Source: Rhodothermales bacterium
Lineage (GTDB): Bacteria > Bacteroidota > Rhodothermia > Rhodothermales > UBA10348
DNA: 64,000 nucleotides
Reading direction: 5' to 3'
NCBI GenBank assembly: GCA_017643395.1
Contig: JAEPNP010000001.1
Span: 186,001 to 250,000 of the forward strand
Shown: positions 33,765-41,755 of the stretch, one piece after another
Numbering within the stretch: position 1 is the first letter of the stretch
Layout of the letters: every line of letters starts with the position of its first letter
Position numbers and translations under genes: made by a program
Notes under the pieces: generated by a model
What the model saw: the letters and a program-made list of their open reading frames with translations, nothing else
What the model was told of the DNA's origin: nothing
Databases searched by the model: none

Positions 33765-34015
33765 GGGGGGGGGGGCGCGGCGGGCTCGGCGCGGCCTTGG
33801 CGCGGCGGTGGGCTCGGCCCGGCCGGCGGGGCGGTGGGCTCGGCGCGGGCGGTGGCGGTCGGCCCGGGCGGCAGCGCGACTCGGCGGCGCGGCCCCGCGG
33901 CGCGGCCCGGCGGCGCGGCGGCGGCATCCCGCGGCGCGGCGCGGCGGGGCGCTCGGCGCGGCCTTGGCGCGGCGGTGCGGGGCGGCGGCACCCCTCGGCG
34001 GCCAGCAAAAAGCCC
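33764..34015. repeat. Poly-G tract and GC-rich low-complexity block B
   Basis: Start of a ~910-bp gap without convincing genes. A run of 12 G (33764-33775) begins at the last base of the regulator's stop codon. A block of GGCGCGG/CGGCGG repeats follows. A 27-bp segment beginning GCTCGGCGCGGCC occurs twice (from about 33785 and from 33951). Similar GC repeats continue at 34165-34260 (GGCACCCGCAGCGGC twice). Open frames crossing it are low complexity. Confidence 0.65.
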
Positions 34016-34020
34016 CGAAA

Positions 34021-34148
34021 GTGGAATCACGCCCCCGCATCCCACAAAAGACCCCTCGGCGAGGCCGCCGATGTGGAATACGGCCGCTGATTGCATGTCG
34101 GGGCCCGAGCATCGGGGTCCGATGTGGAATCAGGGCCCCCGATTACAC
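34021..34148. repeat. Three 24-25-bp palindromes at 52/51-bp spacing (array 2)
   Basis: Copies at 34021-34045, 34073-34096 and 34124-34148 with left arm GTGGAAT in all three and right arms ATCCCAC, ATTGCAT and ATTACAC. The inter-repeats are 27 bp and both end in CCGAT. This is the same element and the same period as at 14036-14164, here in the opposite side of the window. The arms are more symmetric at the left, suggesting decay on the right. Confidence 0.8.
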
Positions 34149-34268
34149 CTGCACCCGAGGCGGCCAGCGGCTCGGGCGTCCCGCGGCGGCGCAGCGGCAC
34201 GGGCATCCCGCGGCACCCGCAGCGGCGGCACCCGCAGCGGCCGCACCCCGCGGCGGGGTAGCGACTGC

Positions 34269-34421
34269 GCGCTTCCGGCTCCAATAGGTTCACAAACACC
34301 CCCGGATGCAACCTTAGTAGCGGTTTCGAGCCCAAATAGGTTTAAAAACACCCCCGATGGAACCTTAGCAGCGGATTCGAGCGCAAATAGGTTCAAAAAC
34401 CCCTCCGGATGAAACCTTAGC
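34269..34421. repeat. Three tandem 51-bp repeats
   Basis: Units at 34269-34319, 34320-34370 and 34371-34421. Each has a GCG-TTC-GAGC-like head, then AATAGGTT, an A-rich/C-rich middle (AAAAACACCCCC) and AACCTTAG. AGGTT and AACCT form a 5-bp stem over a ~19-base loop in every unit. 51 bp equals 17 codons, so both strands read as 17-residue repeats within longer low-complexity frames (33834-34412 plus, 34130-34681 minus). I do not see enough to call a gene. Confidence 0.8.
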
Positions 34422-34480
34422 GACAAATCGAACCCCGGGGCGGCCGCTCGCGCCGGAATCGCGGCCGGCGCCGGTGCCCC

Positions 34481-34530
34481 GTGTCCAGGCGGACACGTGA
34501 CGCCTCCCGCGCTCGTGTCCCAACGGACAC
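34481..34530. promoter_or_regulatory. Twin perfect palindromes GTGTCC-N4-GGACAC
   Basis: Two copies, 34481-34496 and 34515-34530, with starts 34 bp apart (about three helical turns). The first extends to 7-bp arms (CGTGTCC/GGACACG). They lie 146-195 bp before the ATG of the TPR lipoprotein gene. The spacing and identical arms suggest a paired operator; the regulator is unknown. Confidence 0.45.
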
Positions 34531-34675
34531 AGCGCGCCCGCGCGGTCCGCAGGCAAAAGACCCCTAACCCACTGCCGCCCAATCGCTTACAAACCCCATC
34601 GCCCGTACCTGGCATGCCTTGGCATCGCGCTTGGGTGGGCATTGCACGGCACTCGCAACCAAGACCTTCGAGACC

Positions 34676-35674
34676 ATGCATAGCAAAAGCCTTCCTCTAT
34701 CCGAACTAGTGACGCTGGTTTACATGACCGCGCTCGTTCTCACCCTCGCCCTGGTCGGCTGCCGGCCGGATAGCGAACCCACTGCCGCCGACACCGCCCC
34801 TGAGGTGACCGAGCGCGTGAGTCCTGCCCCGGCACCTGTGGTGCTTCCGGTCGTGGAGCCCGTGCAACCCCCGGCACCGACCGTGGTGACGCCGGTCACC
34901 TACGAAGAGGCGGAAGCCGCCTGGAACGAGCGCGACTATGTGCGCGCCACCGAGCTCTTCACCCGGTACATCGATCAGAAGCCGGAGAACCCGTGGGGCC
35001 ACTACATGCTCGGCCTCTCTGCACGCAAAGCCGGCGAACTGGAAATCGCCGAACTCGCCTTCCGCGAAACACTGATGCTCGACGACACCCACGTCAAGTC
35101 GTGGCAGAATCTGGCCCGTACGCTGCTGGACGGCGGTCGCTCGGACGATGCGCTCTCGGTCCTCATCGAGGCTGATTCGCTGTCGCCGGAAAACGGCATC
35201 AATCACAGACTTCGCGGTCGTGCCCTGCACCAGGCCGGCGAACTGATCAGCGCTGCGGATGCGTATCGCGAAGCGATTCTGATCAACGAATCAGACGCGT
35301 GGGCGATCAACAACCTGGCCCTCGTGCTGGTGGATGACAAGCGGTACGAGCAGGCACTGACCGCGCTCGCCCAGGCGGTATCGATTGCACCTGATAACGC
35401 CACGTTCCAGAACAACCTGGGCATGGCACTGGAACTGCGAGGATTCTTCCGCGCCGCCGAGTTGGCCTACGGCCGGGCGGTGGACCTGAACATCGACTAC
35501 GAGCGCGCACAGTCCAATCTGGATCGAGTCGTAGCGGTCGAGGGCATTGACCCCTCGGAAATCTCCATCGAGACCCTGGCGCAGGCCTTCATCGACGAGG
35601 TCAACACATGGCGCGACGAATACGTGGCCCGCGAATTGGGACCGGCCCCGGAACTCACCGACGTGGATTCCTGA
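34676..35674 (+). CDS. TPR-repeat lipoprotein
   Basis: 332 aa from the ATG at 34676. The signal core VYMTALVLTLALVGC ends in lipobox LVGC; an ATG at 34724 is an alternative start. A Pro/Val-rich linker (~residues 35-75) precedes about five tetratricopeptide repeats: EAEAAWNERDYVRATELF, WGHYMLGLSARKAGELEIAELAF, SWQNLARTLLDGGRSDDAL, NHRLRGRALHQAGELISAADAY, AINNLALVLVDDKRYEQAL and FQNNLGMALELRGFFRAAELAY. It probably serves as a scaffold at the outer membrane or periplasm. Upstream lie the paired palindromes and the repeat block, downstream strong hairpins. Confidence 0.88.
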   Translation: MHSKSLPLSELVTLVYMTALVLTLALVGCRPDSEPTAADTAPEVTERVSPAPAPVVLPVVEPVQPPAPTVVTPVTYEEAEAAWNERDYVRATELFTRYIDQKPENPWGHYMLGLSARKAGELEIAELAFRETLMLDDTHVKSWQNLARTLLDGGRSDDALSVLIEADSLSPENGINHRLRGRALHQAGELISAADAYREAILINESDAWAINNLALVLVDDKRYEQALTALAQAVSIAPDNATFQNNLGMALELRGFFRAAELAYGRAVDLNIDYERAQSNLDRVVAVEGIDPSEISIETLAQAFIDEVNTWRDEYVARELGPAPELTDVDS

Positions 35675-35680
35675 GCCGTG

Positions 35681-35707
35681 TTGGGGGGCGGAAAGTCCGC
35701 TCCCCAA
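35681..35707 (+). terminator. Strong hairpin after the TPR gene (no U-tract)
   Basis: TTGGGGGGCGGA and TCCGCTCCCCAA pair over an AAG loop, one mismatch in 12, starting 6 bp after the stop. No T-run follows. A second long stem, AGGCCCC...GGGGCCT (35766-35796), lies 59 bp on, and TCGCTGCG/CGCAGCGA forms a third between them. They separate the TPR gene from the convergent DUF4249 gene. The ~250-bp gap also contains a ~34-bp GC tandem duplication (35795-35850). Confidence 0.5.
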
Positions 35708-35925
35708 CTACCTCCCCCGCCATCGCTGCGGACGGCTGATTGGGGGGACATCGCAGCGAAACGGAAGGCCCCACTCGCCGACGGCGGGTGGGGCCTGGCG
35801 GTTTGCGGCCAGCGCGCCCCGTCCCCGGCCTGGCGGTTGCGCCCGCGCGCCCCATCCGGCCGAGAGCCCAGCCCCAGACGGCCTCAGCCAACCCCGGCCG
35901 GCCACCAGCAGCCAGCCCGCACCCA

Positions 35926-36822
35926 TCACCCCGAATCCAGCGGAAACACAAAGGGCATGGGCTCGGACCGATTCATGGCAGAAAACACGCCGATCAACCC
36001 ATGCACTCCGGTCTCCAAGAAGACAGGTTCGATGAAGGGATTGACGTTGGCCTCTCGCTGCCTGTCCAGGCGCTCGTAAAACTCGGCGGCCTCGCGGTCC
36101 AGGCTCTGGATGTAGACTAGGGCCTTGTCGTCCTTGTAGTTCGTGTGGGCCGGCTCGACCACAAAGCGCACCGGGGCGCCGTCCAGCCGGTCATCGAAGT
36201 ACACGAAGCGACCTACGTCGGTTTGCCACACCTTCTCATCTTCAGCCAGACAGGGACTGCGATATTCCCGGTCGTCCACGGTCTCATGCCGAGTGTCGAG
36301 CTCGCGCACCATTTCGAAGCGGTACTGATCGGACCGTCCGGGGATGTCGTCGAAATTCACCACGACCCCCTCGTGTCCACCATAAATGTCGACAAAGGTC
36401 TCCACGTAGGAAACGTCGCTGATTGTGGCAGCCGGCACATTGGTCGTCGCTTCGGCCGTGTACGACTGCCCCCGCCGGGTCAGCGACAGGGTGTATGTGG
36501 CGTTCTCCCGGATCTGGATGGACCCGGCGTAGAAGGGCTCCCATCGGCACCACCAGCGGCTGTAGGTGGAATCAACCACCAGTTGATCCAGACCGTCCGG
36601 CCCCAGAATGTTGACGACCGCATCGTCCACAAACAGCTGCGACGGAGTCAGCCGCGACGAGAAGAAGGGCACGGTCTCGTTCAGGTAGATGCGCGGTGTT
36701 TCGCCCGGCATGAGCAGGCCTTCGATCGCCATGGTCGGCCGATAGGGTTGCTCGGTGATGCCAATGGTCTTCTTGCAGCCCAGCAGGCTGAGCGCAGCCA
36801 ATACAAGCAGAGTTGCTCTCAT
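35926..36822 (-). CDS. DUF4249 lipoprotein
   Basis: 298 aa with signal MRATLLVLAALSLLGC and lipobox LLGC. The DUF4249 plan is clear: PTMAIEGLLMPGETPRIYLNETVPF, VDDAVVNILGPDG, ENATYTLSLTRRGQSYTAEATTNVP and VVVNFDDIPGRSDQYRFEM. Members are outer-membrane lipoproteins that accompany TonB-dependent receptors, possibly as substrate-capturing or capping partners. Its ATG overlaps the upstream receptor stop by one base (TGATG), so the pair is co-translated. Substrate unknown. Confidence 0.88.
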   Translation of the reverse strand: MRATLLVLAALSLLGCKKTIGITEQPYRPTMAIEGLLMPGETPRIYLNETVPFFSSRLTPSQLFVDDAVVNILGPDGLDQLVVDSTYSRWWCRWEPFYAGSIQIRENATYTLSLTRRGQSYTAEATTNVPAATISDVSYVETFVDIYGGHEGVVVNFDDIPGRSDQYRFEMVRELDTRHETVDDREYRSPCLAEDEKVWQTDVGRFVYFDDRLDGAPVRFVVEPAHTNYKDDKALVYIQSLDREAAEFYERLDRQREANVNPFIEPVFLETGVHGLIGVFSAMNRSEPMPFVFPLDSG

Positions 36823-39104
36823 CAGAATCGCACGTTGTAGGAGATGCTGGGCACGATGGGCAGCAGAGCGACCTGTTTGGCCACGGGCTCGCCGGTCTTG
36901 ATGTCCAGATCCAGGTAGACGTAGTAGGGATTCAGGCGGCTGTAGGCGTTGTAGGCGCCAATCACAAGCTCGCCCTCGTCAAACCAGCGGGGACTCGCGA
37001 TCGTGCGCGTGGCCGAGACGTCCAGCCGGTGGTAGTTGGGCATGCGGAAGTTGTTGACCTGCTCGTAGTCGTAGAACAGGCCTTCGTAGAGCTCCCCGCC
37101 CAGGCTGACATGCACGCGGCCAACGGGCAGCGTGGCCGCCGGCCCACTCTGGAAAACGAACGCGCCCGAAAGTGACCACTTGCCCGGCAACTCGTACGTC
37201 GCAGCAGCAGACACATTGTGCCGCCGGTCATATCGGAAGGGAAAGACCTCCCCGCGATTGAGCGCTGGAAACCGCTGGCGCGTCCAACTCAGCGTGTAGC
37301 TGAGCCACCCCGAAAGCTTGCCCGCCCGGCGTTTTACAAACAGCTCCGCCCCGTAGGACCAGCCCCGTCCAAACGTGAGCTGACGGTCGATGTCCTGGTA
37401 GGCGAGAATCTGGGTCCCCTCACGGAACAGGACCTGGTTGCGCATTTCCTTGTAGTACCCCTCCAGGCTGGCCTCATAGCGCCCTTCCCGGAAATTCCGG
37501 AAGTAGCCAAACGCGTATTGCGTGGCCTCCTGGGGCCTGGCCGCCCGACTCGCCGGGGTCCAGATATCGGTCGGGAGCGATGCGGTCGTGCTCGGAACCA
37601 GATGCACGAACTGATTCATCCGTGTAAAGCTGGCCTTGAAGGAAGACCGCTCGGTCAGACTCAGGCGCACCGCAAGTCGGGGCTCAATCGCTGAATAGGT
37701 GGTGTCGTCACCGCTGTACCATGGAATCCTCAGGCCGGCACTCAGGCCAAACCGCCCGTTGGAGTCCCAGTCGTCCTGAATGAACACGGCAGACTCGTGC
37801 ACTTTCCGCTCGGGAATCTGGCCGGCGTCGATTCCGGCGACCACGTGCCCCGTCGGGAGCTGTCCGCCGGTCCCGGTGGACATGAACACATGACGCGTCG
37901 TCGTGCCACCGATCCGGATGTTGTGGCGGGGCGCCGGGTAGAATTCCAGCACCGCCTTTGCCGTCAGATCGTTGATGCCAGAGTAGTTCTGGGAGTAGAA
38001 CTGCCCCTGGATGGTGTTCACCCGGATGAAGTACTCGTTGCTGACCAGCGAGACGTTGGAGAACAACCGGGGCCCGAAAATGTGATTCCAGCGCAGCGTG
38101 CCGGTGGAGTTGCCGAAGCGAATGCCGTAGCCGGTTCCGGAAGCGTCGAGGTACTCCGCGTGATCCCGGCCGCGGAAGCCGCTCAGGTAGATCCGGTCAT
38201 TCTCTCCGGCACTGTAGTTCAGCTTGCCGTTGAGGTCGTAGAAGTAGTAGACCCGGTCCTTCTGAAAGGGCCGAATCAACAGGTCCAGGTAGCTCCGCCG
38301 GCCGGAGAGGATGTAGGACGCCTTGCCCTTTGCCAGCGGCCCCTCGATGGTGGCGTGCGACGATACGATGCCGACACCCGCCTGGCCTTCAAACTCCTGC
38401 CGGTTGCCATCCCTCATGGAGACGCGCAGGATGGACGAAAGTCGGCCGCCGTACTGGGCGGGAAAACCACCCTTCACCAACTCCACGTTGTTCAGGGCAC
38501 GCGAATTGAACGCGCTGAACAATCCGAACAGGTGGCTTGGGTTGTAGACCGTGGCTTCGTCCAGTTCGACCAGGTTCTGGTCGGCGTTGCCACCACGCAC
38601 GTGGTATCCGGTGGTGCCCTCCTGCGCCTGCTGCACGCCGGGAAGTAGTTGGATCACCTTGAGCACGTCCTGCTCGCCCAGCAGTGCAGGCAACTGCTCC
38701 ACATATCGAATGGGAACGTCCACGACACTCATGCGCGTCGTGCGCACGTTGTCCTCCACCAGGGCCTCAGCCGAGACGACTACCTCATCAAGCAGACCTG
38801 CGCCGGGCTGGAGAGCGACGTTCAGCCGGACGTCCCGATTCAGATAGACCTTTTTGACCTGAGGTTCGAACCCTACAAACGTGAAAGCCAGCGTCGTCGA
38901 GTCCGCTGCGTCCAGGGTCAGCGAGTAGAATCCGTAGGCATTGGCGGCCGTGCCGGTCCCGGCGGTCACGGCGTGCACATTCGCCCCGATCAGGGTCTCG
39001 CCATTGGTGGCATCCGTAATGACGCCGCTGATCGTGAAGCGCTGGGCCTGGACGTTCGAGCCGAACGCAACCATGCAGACGATGAAAACGATCAGGGTGC
39101 GCAT
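36822..39104 (-). CDS. TonB-dependent receptor with carboxypeptidase-like N-domain
   Basis: 760 aa. The signal peptide MRTLIVFIVCMVAFGSNVQAQ is followed by a CarboxypepD_reg-like domain (FTISGVITDATNGETLIGANVHAV, residues ~22-105). The plug follows, with VVDVPIRYVEQLPALLGEQDVLKVIQLLPGVQ, GYHVRGGNADQNLVELDEATVYNPSHLFG and ELVKGGFPAQYGGRLSSIL. A 22-strand-type beta barrel ends in the aromatic VPSISYNVRF. It imports an unidentified ligand using TonB energy. It is 70 bp downstream of an STN-type receptor in what is probably one long operon with the ECF sigma/FecR pair. Confidence 0.93.
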   Translation of the reverse strand: MRTLIVFIVCMVAFGSNVQAQRFTISGVITDATNGETLIGANVHAVTAGTGTAANAYGFYSLTLDAADSTTLAFTFVGFEPQVKKVYLNRDVRLNVALQPGAGLLDEVVVSAEALVEDNVRTTRMSVVDVPIRYVEQLPALLGEQDVLKVIQLLPGVQQAQEGTTGYHVRGGNADQNLVELDEATVYNPSHLFGLFSAFNSRALNNVELVKGGFPAQYGGRLSSILRVSMRDGNRQEFEGQAGVGIVSSHATIEGPLAKGKASYILSGRRSYLDLLIRPFQKDRVYYFYDLNGKLNYSAGENDRIYLSGFRGRDHAEYLDASGTGYGIRFGNSTGTLRWNHIFGPRLFSNVSLVSNEYFIRVNTIQGQFYSQNYSGINDLTAKAVLEFYPAPRHNIRIGGTTTRHVFMSTGTGGQLPTGHVVAGIDAGQIPERKVHESAVFIQDDWDSNGRFGLSAGLRIPWYSGDDTTYSAIEPRLAVRLSLTERSSFKASFTRMNQFVHLVPSTTASLPTDIWTPASRAARPQEATQYAFGYFRNFREGRYEASLEGYYKEMRNQVLFREGTQILAYQDIDRQLTFGRGWSYGAELFVKRRAGKLSGWLSYTLSWTRQRFPALNRGEVFPFRYDRRHNVSAAATYELPGKWSLSGAFVFQSGPAATLPVGRVHVSLGGELYEGLFYDYEQVNNFRMPNYHRLDVSATRTIASPRWFDEGELVIGAYNAYSRLNPYYVYLDLDIKTGEPVAKQVALLPIVPSISYNVRF

Positions 39105-39174
39105 GCCGCCAGTCGGGTTGGTTACCCTTTGGACACGCGGCGACTTCGCAACGCGTAAGTCCCATCGCCCGAAT

Positions 39175-41712
39175 TCAGAGGTGCACGCGCACGGAACAAA
39201 TCAGCACGCGGGGCAGGCCGTGAATGGCGTATCTCCCGTCGGCGTCCAGTCGATACTCCACCACATTGTTTCGTGCCGTCACGTTGATGGCGTCAAGCCG
39301 CAAGGTGACTGGAAGTGCACTTCGCGACATGGTGTAGGAAAGGGCGGCGTCGAGCTGCGCGTAGAGCGGCAGCCGATCCTCATCGGGGCGTGCGACCTCG
39401 CCGGGCAGATACGCATAGTAGGCGCGACGCATACCCCAGGATCGCCCTCGCACCAGTTCACCACTCATCGACAGATACCATGCCGGTGCGGGGCGCCAGA
39501 TCGCGCCACCGGCGACACGCAACGGTTGCTCCCAGGGCGAGCGAATTTCGGCGCCTCCATAGCGACCTGGCACGGTCCTTCGCGAGCGAGACAATTCCAG
39601 CGCTCCCTGCACTTCCAGGCTGCCTGGACGCCAATCGACCTCCAGTGAAGCGCCGGAAGCCGTTCCGGACGCCTCCCCAACACTCGGCCCTCCGGACTGG
39701 AGAGCGACGTCATGCAGGCGCAGAAACTCCTTGCGATAGGCGCGGCTGGTTACGGTGAGGTCCGGCGCACCCTGCCAGGCGGCCTCCAGCACCGCGTGTG
39801 CGGCGGTCGCCGGCCGCTGGTCGGCCGTCAGAGGCAGCCAGACCCGAAACGTCGGCAGTACGGCCGACAGGCTCCAGCTCGCCAGATCAAACTGGTTGAG
39901 GTATTGCCGATAGAGTCCGACTGCTGCCCGACCGGAGGTCCGTCCCCGCTCCAGGTGCACAGCCGCCCGCGGCTCCGCATACAGAGTTCGACGGGCGTGC
40001 ACCCACACCAGCCGTGATCCTCCGGTCACCTTGACGGCCGAACCGAGGTACCAGTCTGAATCCAGGGCAGCTTCAGCGAGCCAGCGCGCCTCCGGGGTTT
40101 CGGGAGGCAACAGTTCCCGGGTTGGGTCGCGAGGGTCGACACCCATGCGCGAGTCTGTGTCCACGTTTCGCACTCTCAGATCCAGGTTCATCGAGACACG
40201 AGGACGCAGACTTGTCTGCAGCACTGCGTAGACGCCTTCCGAAACGACTTCGTTGAATTCCGACCCCTGGGCGCCCCGTGGAGCCTGCGGCGACTCGGCA
40301 AACGGGTGGTTCAGAAGAAACGAGGATGTCCACACACCTGCCGACATGAGCGTACGCGTGCCGGGCAACCAGCTGTACCGGGCCTGGAAGGCGCGATTGC
40401 GCCAGACGTACTCATCCGACACGGCATCCAGCTCAAACGGCGGAGACTCAAGCGCGGGAGTACCGAACCGGTTGTCGCCCAAATAGGCGGAGGCATACAG
40501 CCAGCCGGCCGCCCCGACGGTCCGCTTGACCGCGGCGTGGGCATCGGCATAGCTCATGATCACCGGCTGCTGCTGCAGCGCGGCCCCCAGTTGCTCAAGT
40601 TCGGTTGCGTCTGATTCGAACAGCCGGGAGGCGAGCCATGGGTCCGGCCGGCTCCACTGGCGGATTCTTCGGTCCAGCGCATTCGGCCGAAGGTGTCGCC
40701 CCAGTTCGCTGCGAGCGGCCAACATCATCTCCCACTTATCCCGGCGACCTGAAACGCGTGCGTCCGCCGCGAGCGGCGACACCTGCACCACGGCGGCGCG
40801 ACCGCCAGGGCCATCGTGCAGGGAGTGCTCCGCATGAATGCTCCCCGCAAGCCCCGAGTTCGACCGCACTGACGATCCGGCTCGGTGCACCATCATGTCG
40901 CGAACGGCCAGCGGGCTGAAAGGGCTGAACACCCCACCATTCGGCAGCGGCACAAAAATGGGCGTGCCGTCCAGGAAGAGACCGTGTTCTCCAGGTGCAC
41001 TGCCCTCCAGGAGCACACCGGCCCCGCCGGGATCCACACGAACCCCGGATACTCGGGCCGCCCCTCCGACGCCGCCCGTGGTGAGAGCGCGCACGTCATC
41101 GACAAGGCCCCGAACCGCCGAGGTGCCTTCCTCCAGGCTCCGGGCCTTCAACCCGGAGACGAGCACAGCCTGCCCCTGAACGATGCGTTGCTGCAGGGGA
41201 ATGGACCGGGCCGCTCGCGCCGTCCATACGGTGTCGATCCGGGTCTCGTAGGCGACATGGGTGATGCGAACCGGGTGCGGGCCGGGTCGCACCATGCCGA
41301 GCAGAAATCGACCTTCCTCGTCAGTGAGCGTTCCTGTACCGGCGGACACATCCTGCACGTGAGCATGGCGCACCGGCTGGCCGGAGACCGCATCGACCAC
41401 ACGCCCGACAATGGAGGCCAACTCCGGACGGCGCTCAGGGGCTCCAATCACCACGTGCACACCGGACGAGAGGGTCACATAGTCCAGCCCGGTGTGATCG
41501 AGAATGCACCGGAGAGCCGCCACCGCATCCTGTGTGCGAATCCGGCAGGTGGTCCGCCTTCCGTCGACCAGTGCCGATTCATACAGCAACTCGATTTTCG
41601 ACCGCGCCACCAGTAGCCGTAGGGCCTCGGCCACCGGCGCATCAATAGCCTGGATCTCGATAACGCGGGTCTCCTGCGCCTGGAGTTCAGGCGGGTGCAG
41701 AAGTCCCAGCAA
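39175..41712 (-). CDS. STN-domain TonB-dependent receptor (FecA-like transducer)
   Basis: At least 845 aa. Residues ~15-90 are a secretin/TonB N-terminal (STN) domain: VIEIQAIDAPVAEALRLLVARSKIELLYES. A CarboxypepD_reg-like domain follows (ASIVGRVVDAVSGQPVRHAHVQDV), then plug and barrel (ISGV-type VRVDPGGAGVLLEGSAPGEHGLFLDGTPIF). The STN domain normally signals to the FecR-type anti-sigma encoded just upstream. The annotated TTG start cuts the signal peptide: in the same frame, AAFRHTLVLVVAL precedes it, but no ATG/GTG/TTG exists before the upstream in-frame stop (TGA at 41767-41765). Translation may begin at a rare codon (ATA, ATC or CTG), or there may be a sequence error. Confidence 0.85.
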   Translation of the reverse strand: MLGLLHPPELQAQETRVIEIQAIDAPVAEALRLLVARSKIELLYESALVDGRRTTCRIRTQDAVAALRCILDHTGLDYVTLSSGVHVVIGAPERRPELASIVGRVVDAVSGQPVRHAHVQDVSAGTGTLTDEEGRFLLGMVRPGPHPVRITHVAYETRIDTVWTARAARSIPLQQRIVQGQAVLVSGLKARSLEEGTSAVRGLVDDVRALTTGGVGGAARVSGVRVDPGGAGVLLEGSAPGEHGLFLDGTPIFVPLPNGGVFSPFSPLAVRDMMVHRAGSSVRSNSGLAGSIHAEHSLHDGPGGRAAVVQVSPLAADARVSGRRDKWEMMLAARSELGRHLRPNALDRRIRQWSRPDPWLASRLFESDATELEQLGAALQQQPVIMSYADAHAAVKRTVGAAGWLYASAYLGDNRFGTPALESPPFELDAVSDEYVWRNRAFQARYSWLPGTRTLMSAGVWTSSFLLNHPFAESPQAPRGAQGSEFNEVVSEGVYAVLQTSLRPRVSMNLDLRVRNVDTDSRMGVDPRDPTRELLPPETPEARWLAEAALDSDWYLGSAVKVTGGSRLVWVHARRTLYAEPRAAVHLERGRTSGRAAVGLYRQYLNQFDLASWSLSAVLPTFRVWLPLTADQRPATAAHAVLEAAWQGAPDLTVTSRAYRKEFLRLHDVALQSGGPSVGEASGTASGASLEVDWRPGSLEVQGALELSRSRRTVPGRYGGAEIRSPWEQPLRVAGGAIWRPAPAWYLSMSGELVRGRSWGMRRAYYAYLPGEVARPDEDRLPLYAQLDAALSYTMSRSALPVTLRLDAINVTARNNVVEYRLDADGRYAIHGLPRVLICSVRVHL

Positions 41713-41755
41713 CGCGACAACCAGGACCAGTGTATGCCGAAACGCAGCTATCGGA

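Noticed and set aside
33834-34412. Plus-strand frame with 17-residue repeats, and its minus counterpart 34130-34681
   Set aside because: Both strands are open because the repeat unit is 51 bp; no start signal, domain or codon bias favours either.
34481-34530. LexA/SOS box
   Set aside because: GTGTCC-N4-GGACAC does not match known LexA boxes and the downstream gene is not an SOS gene.
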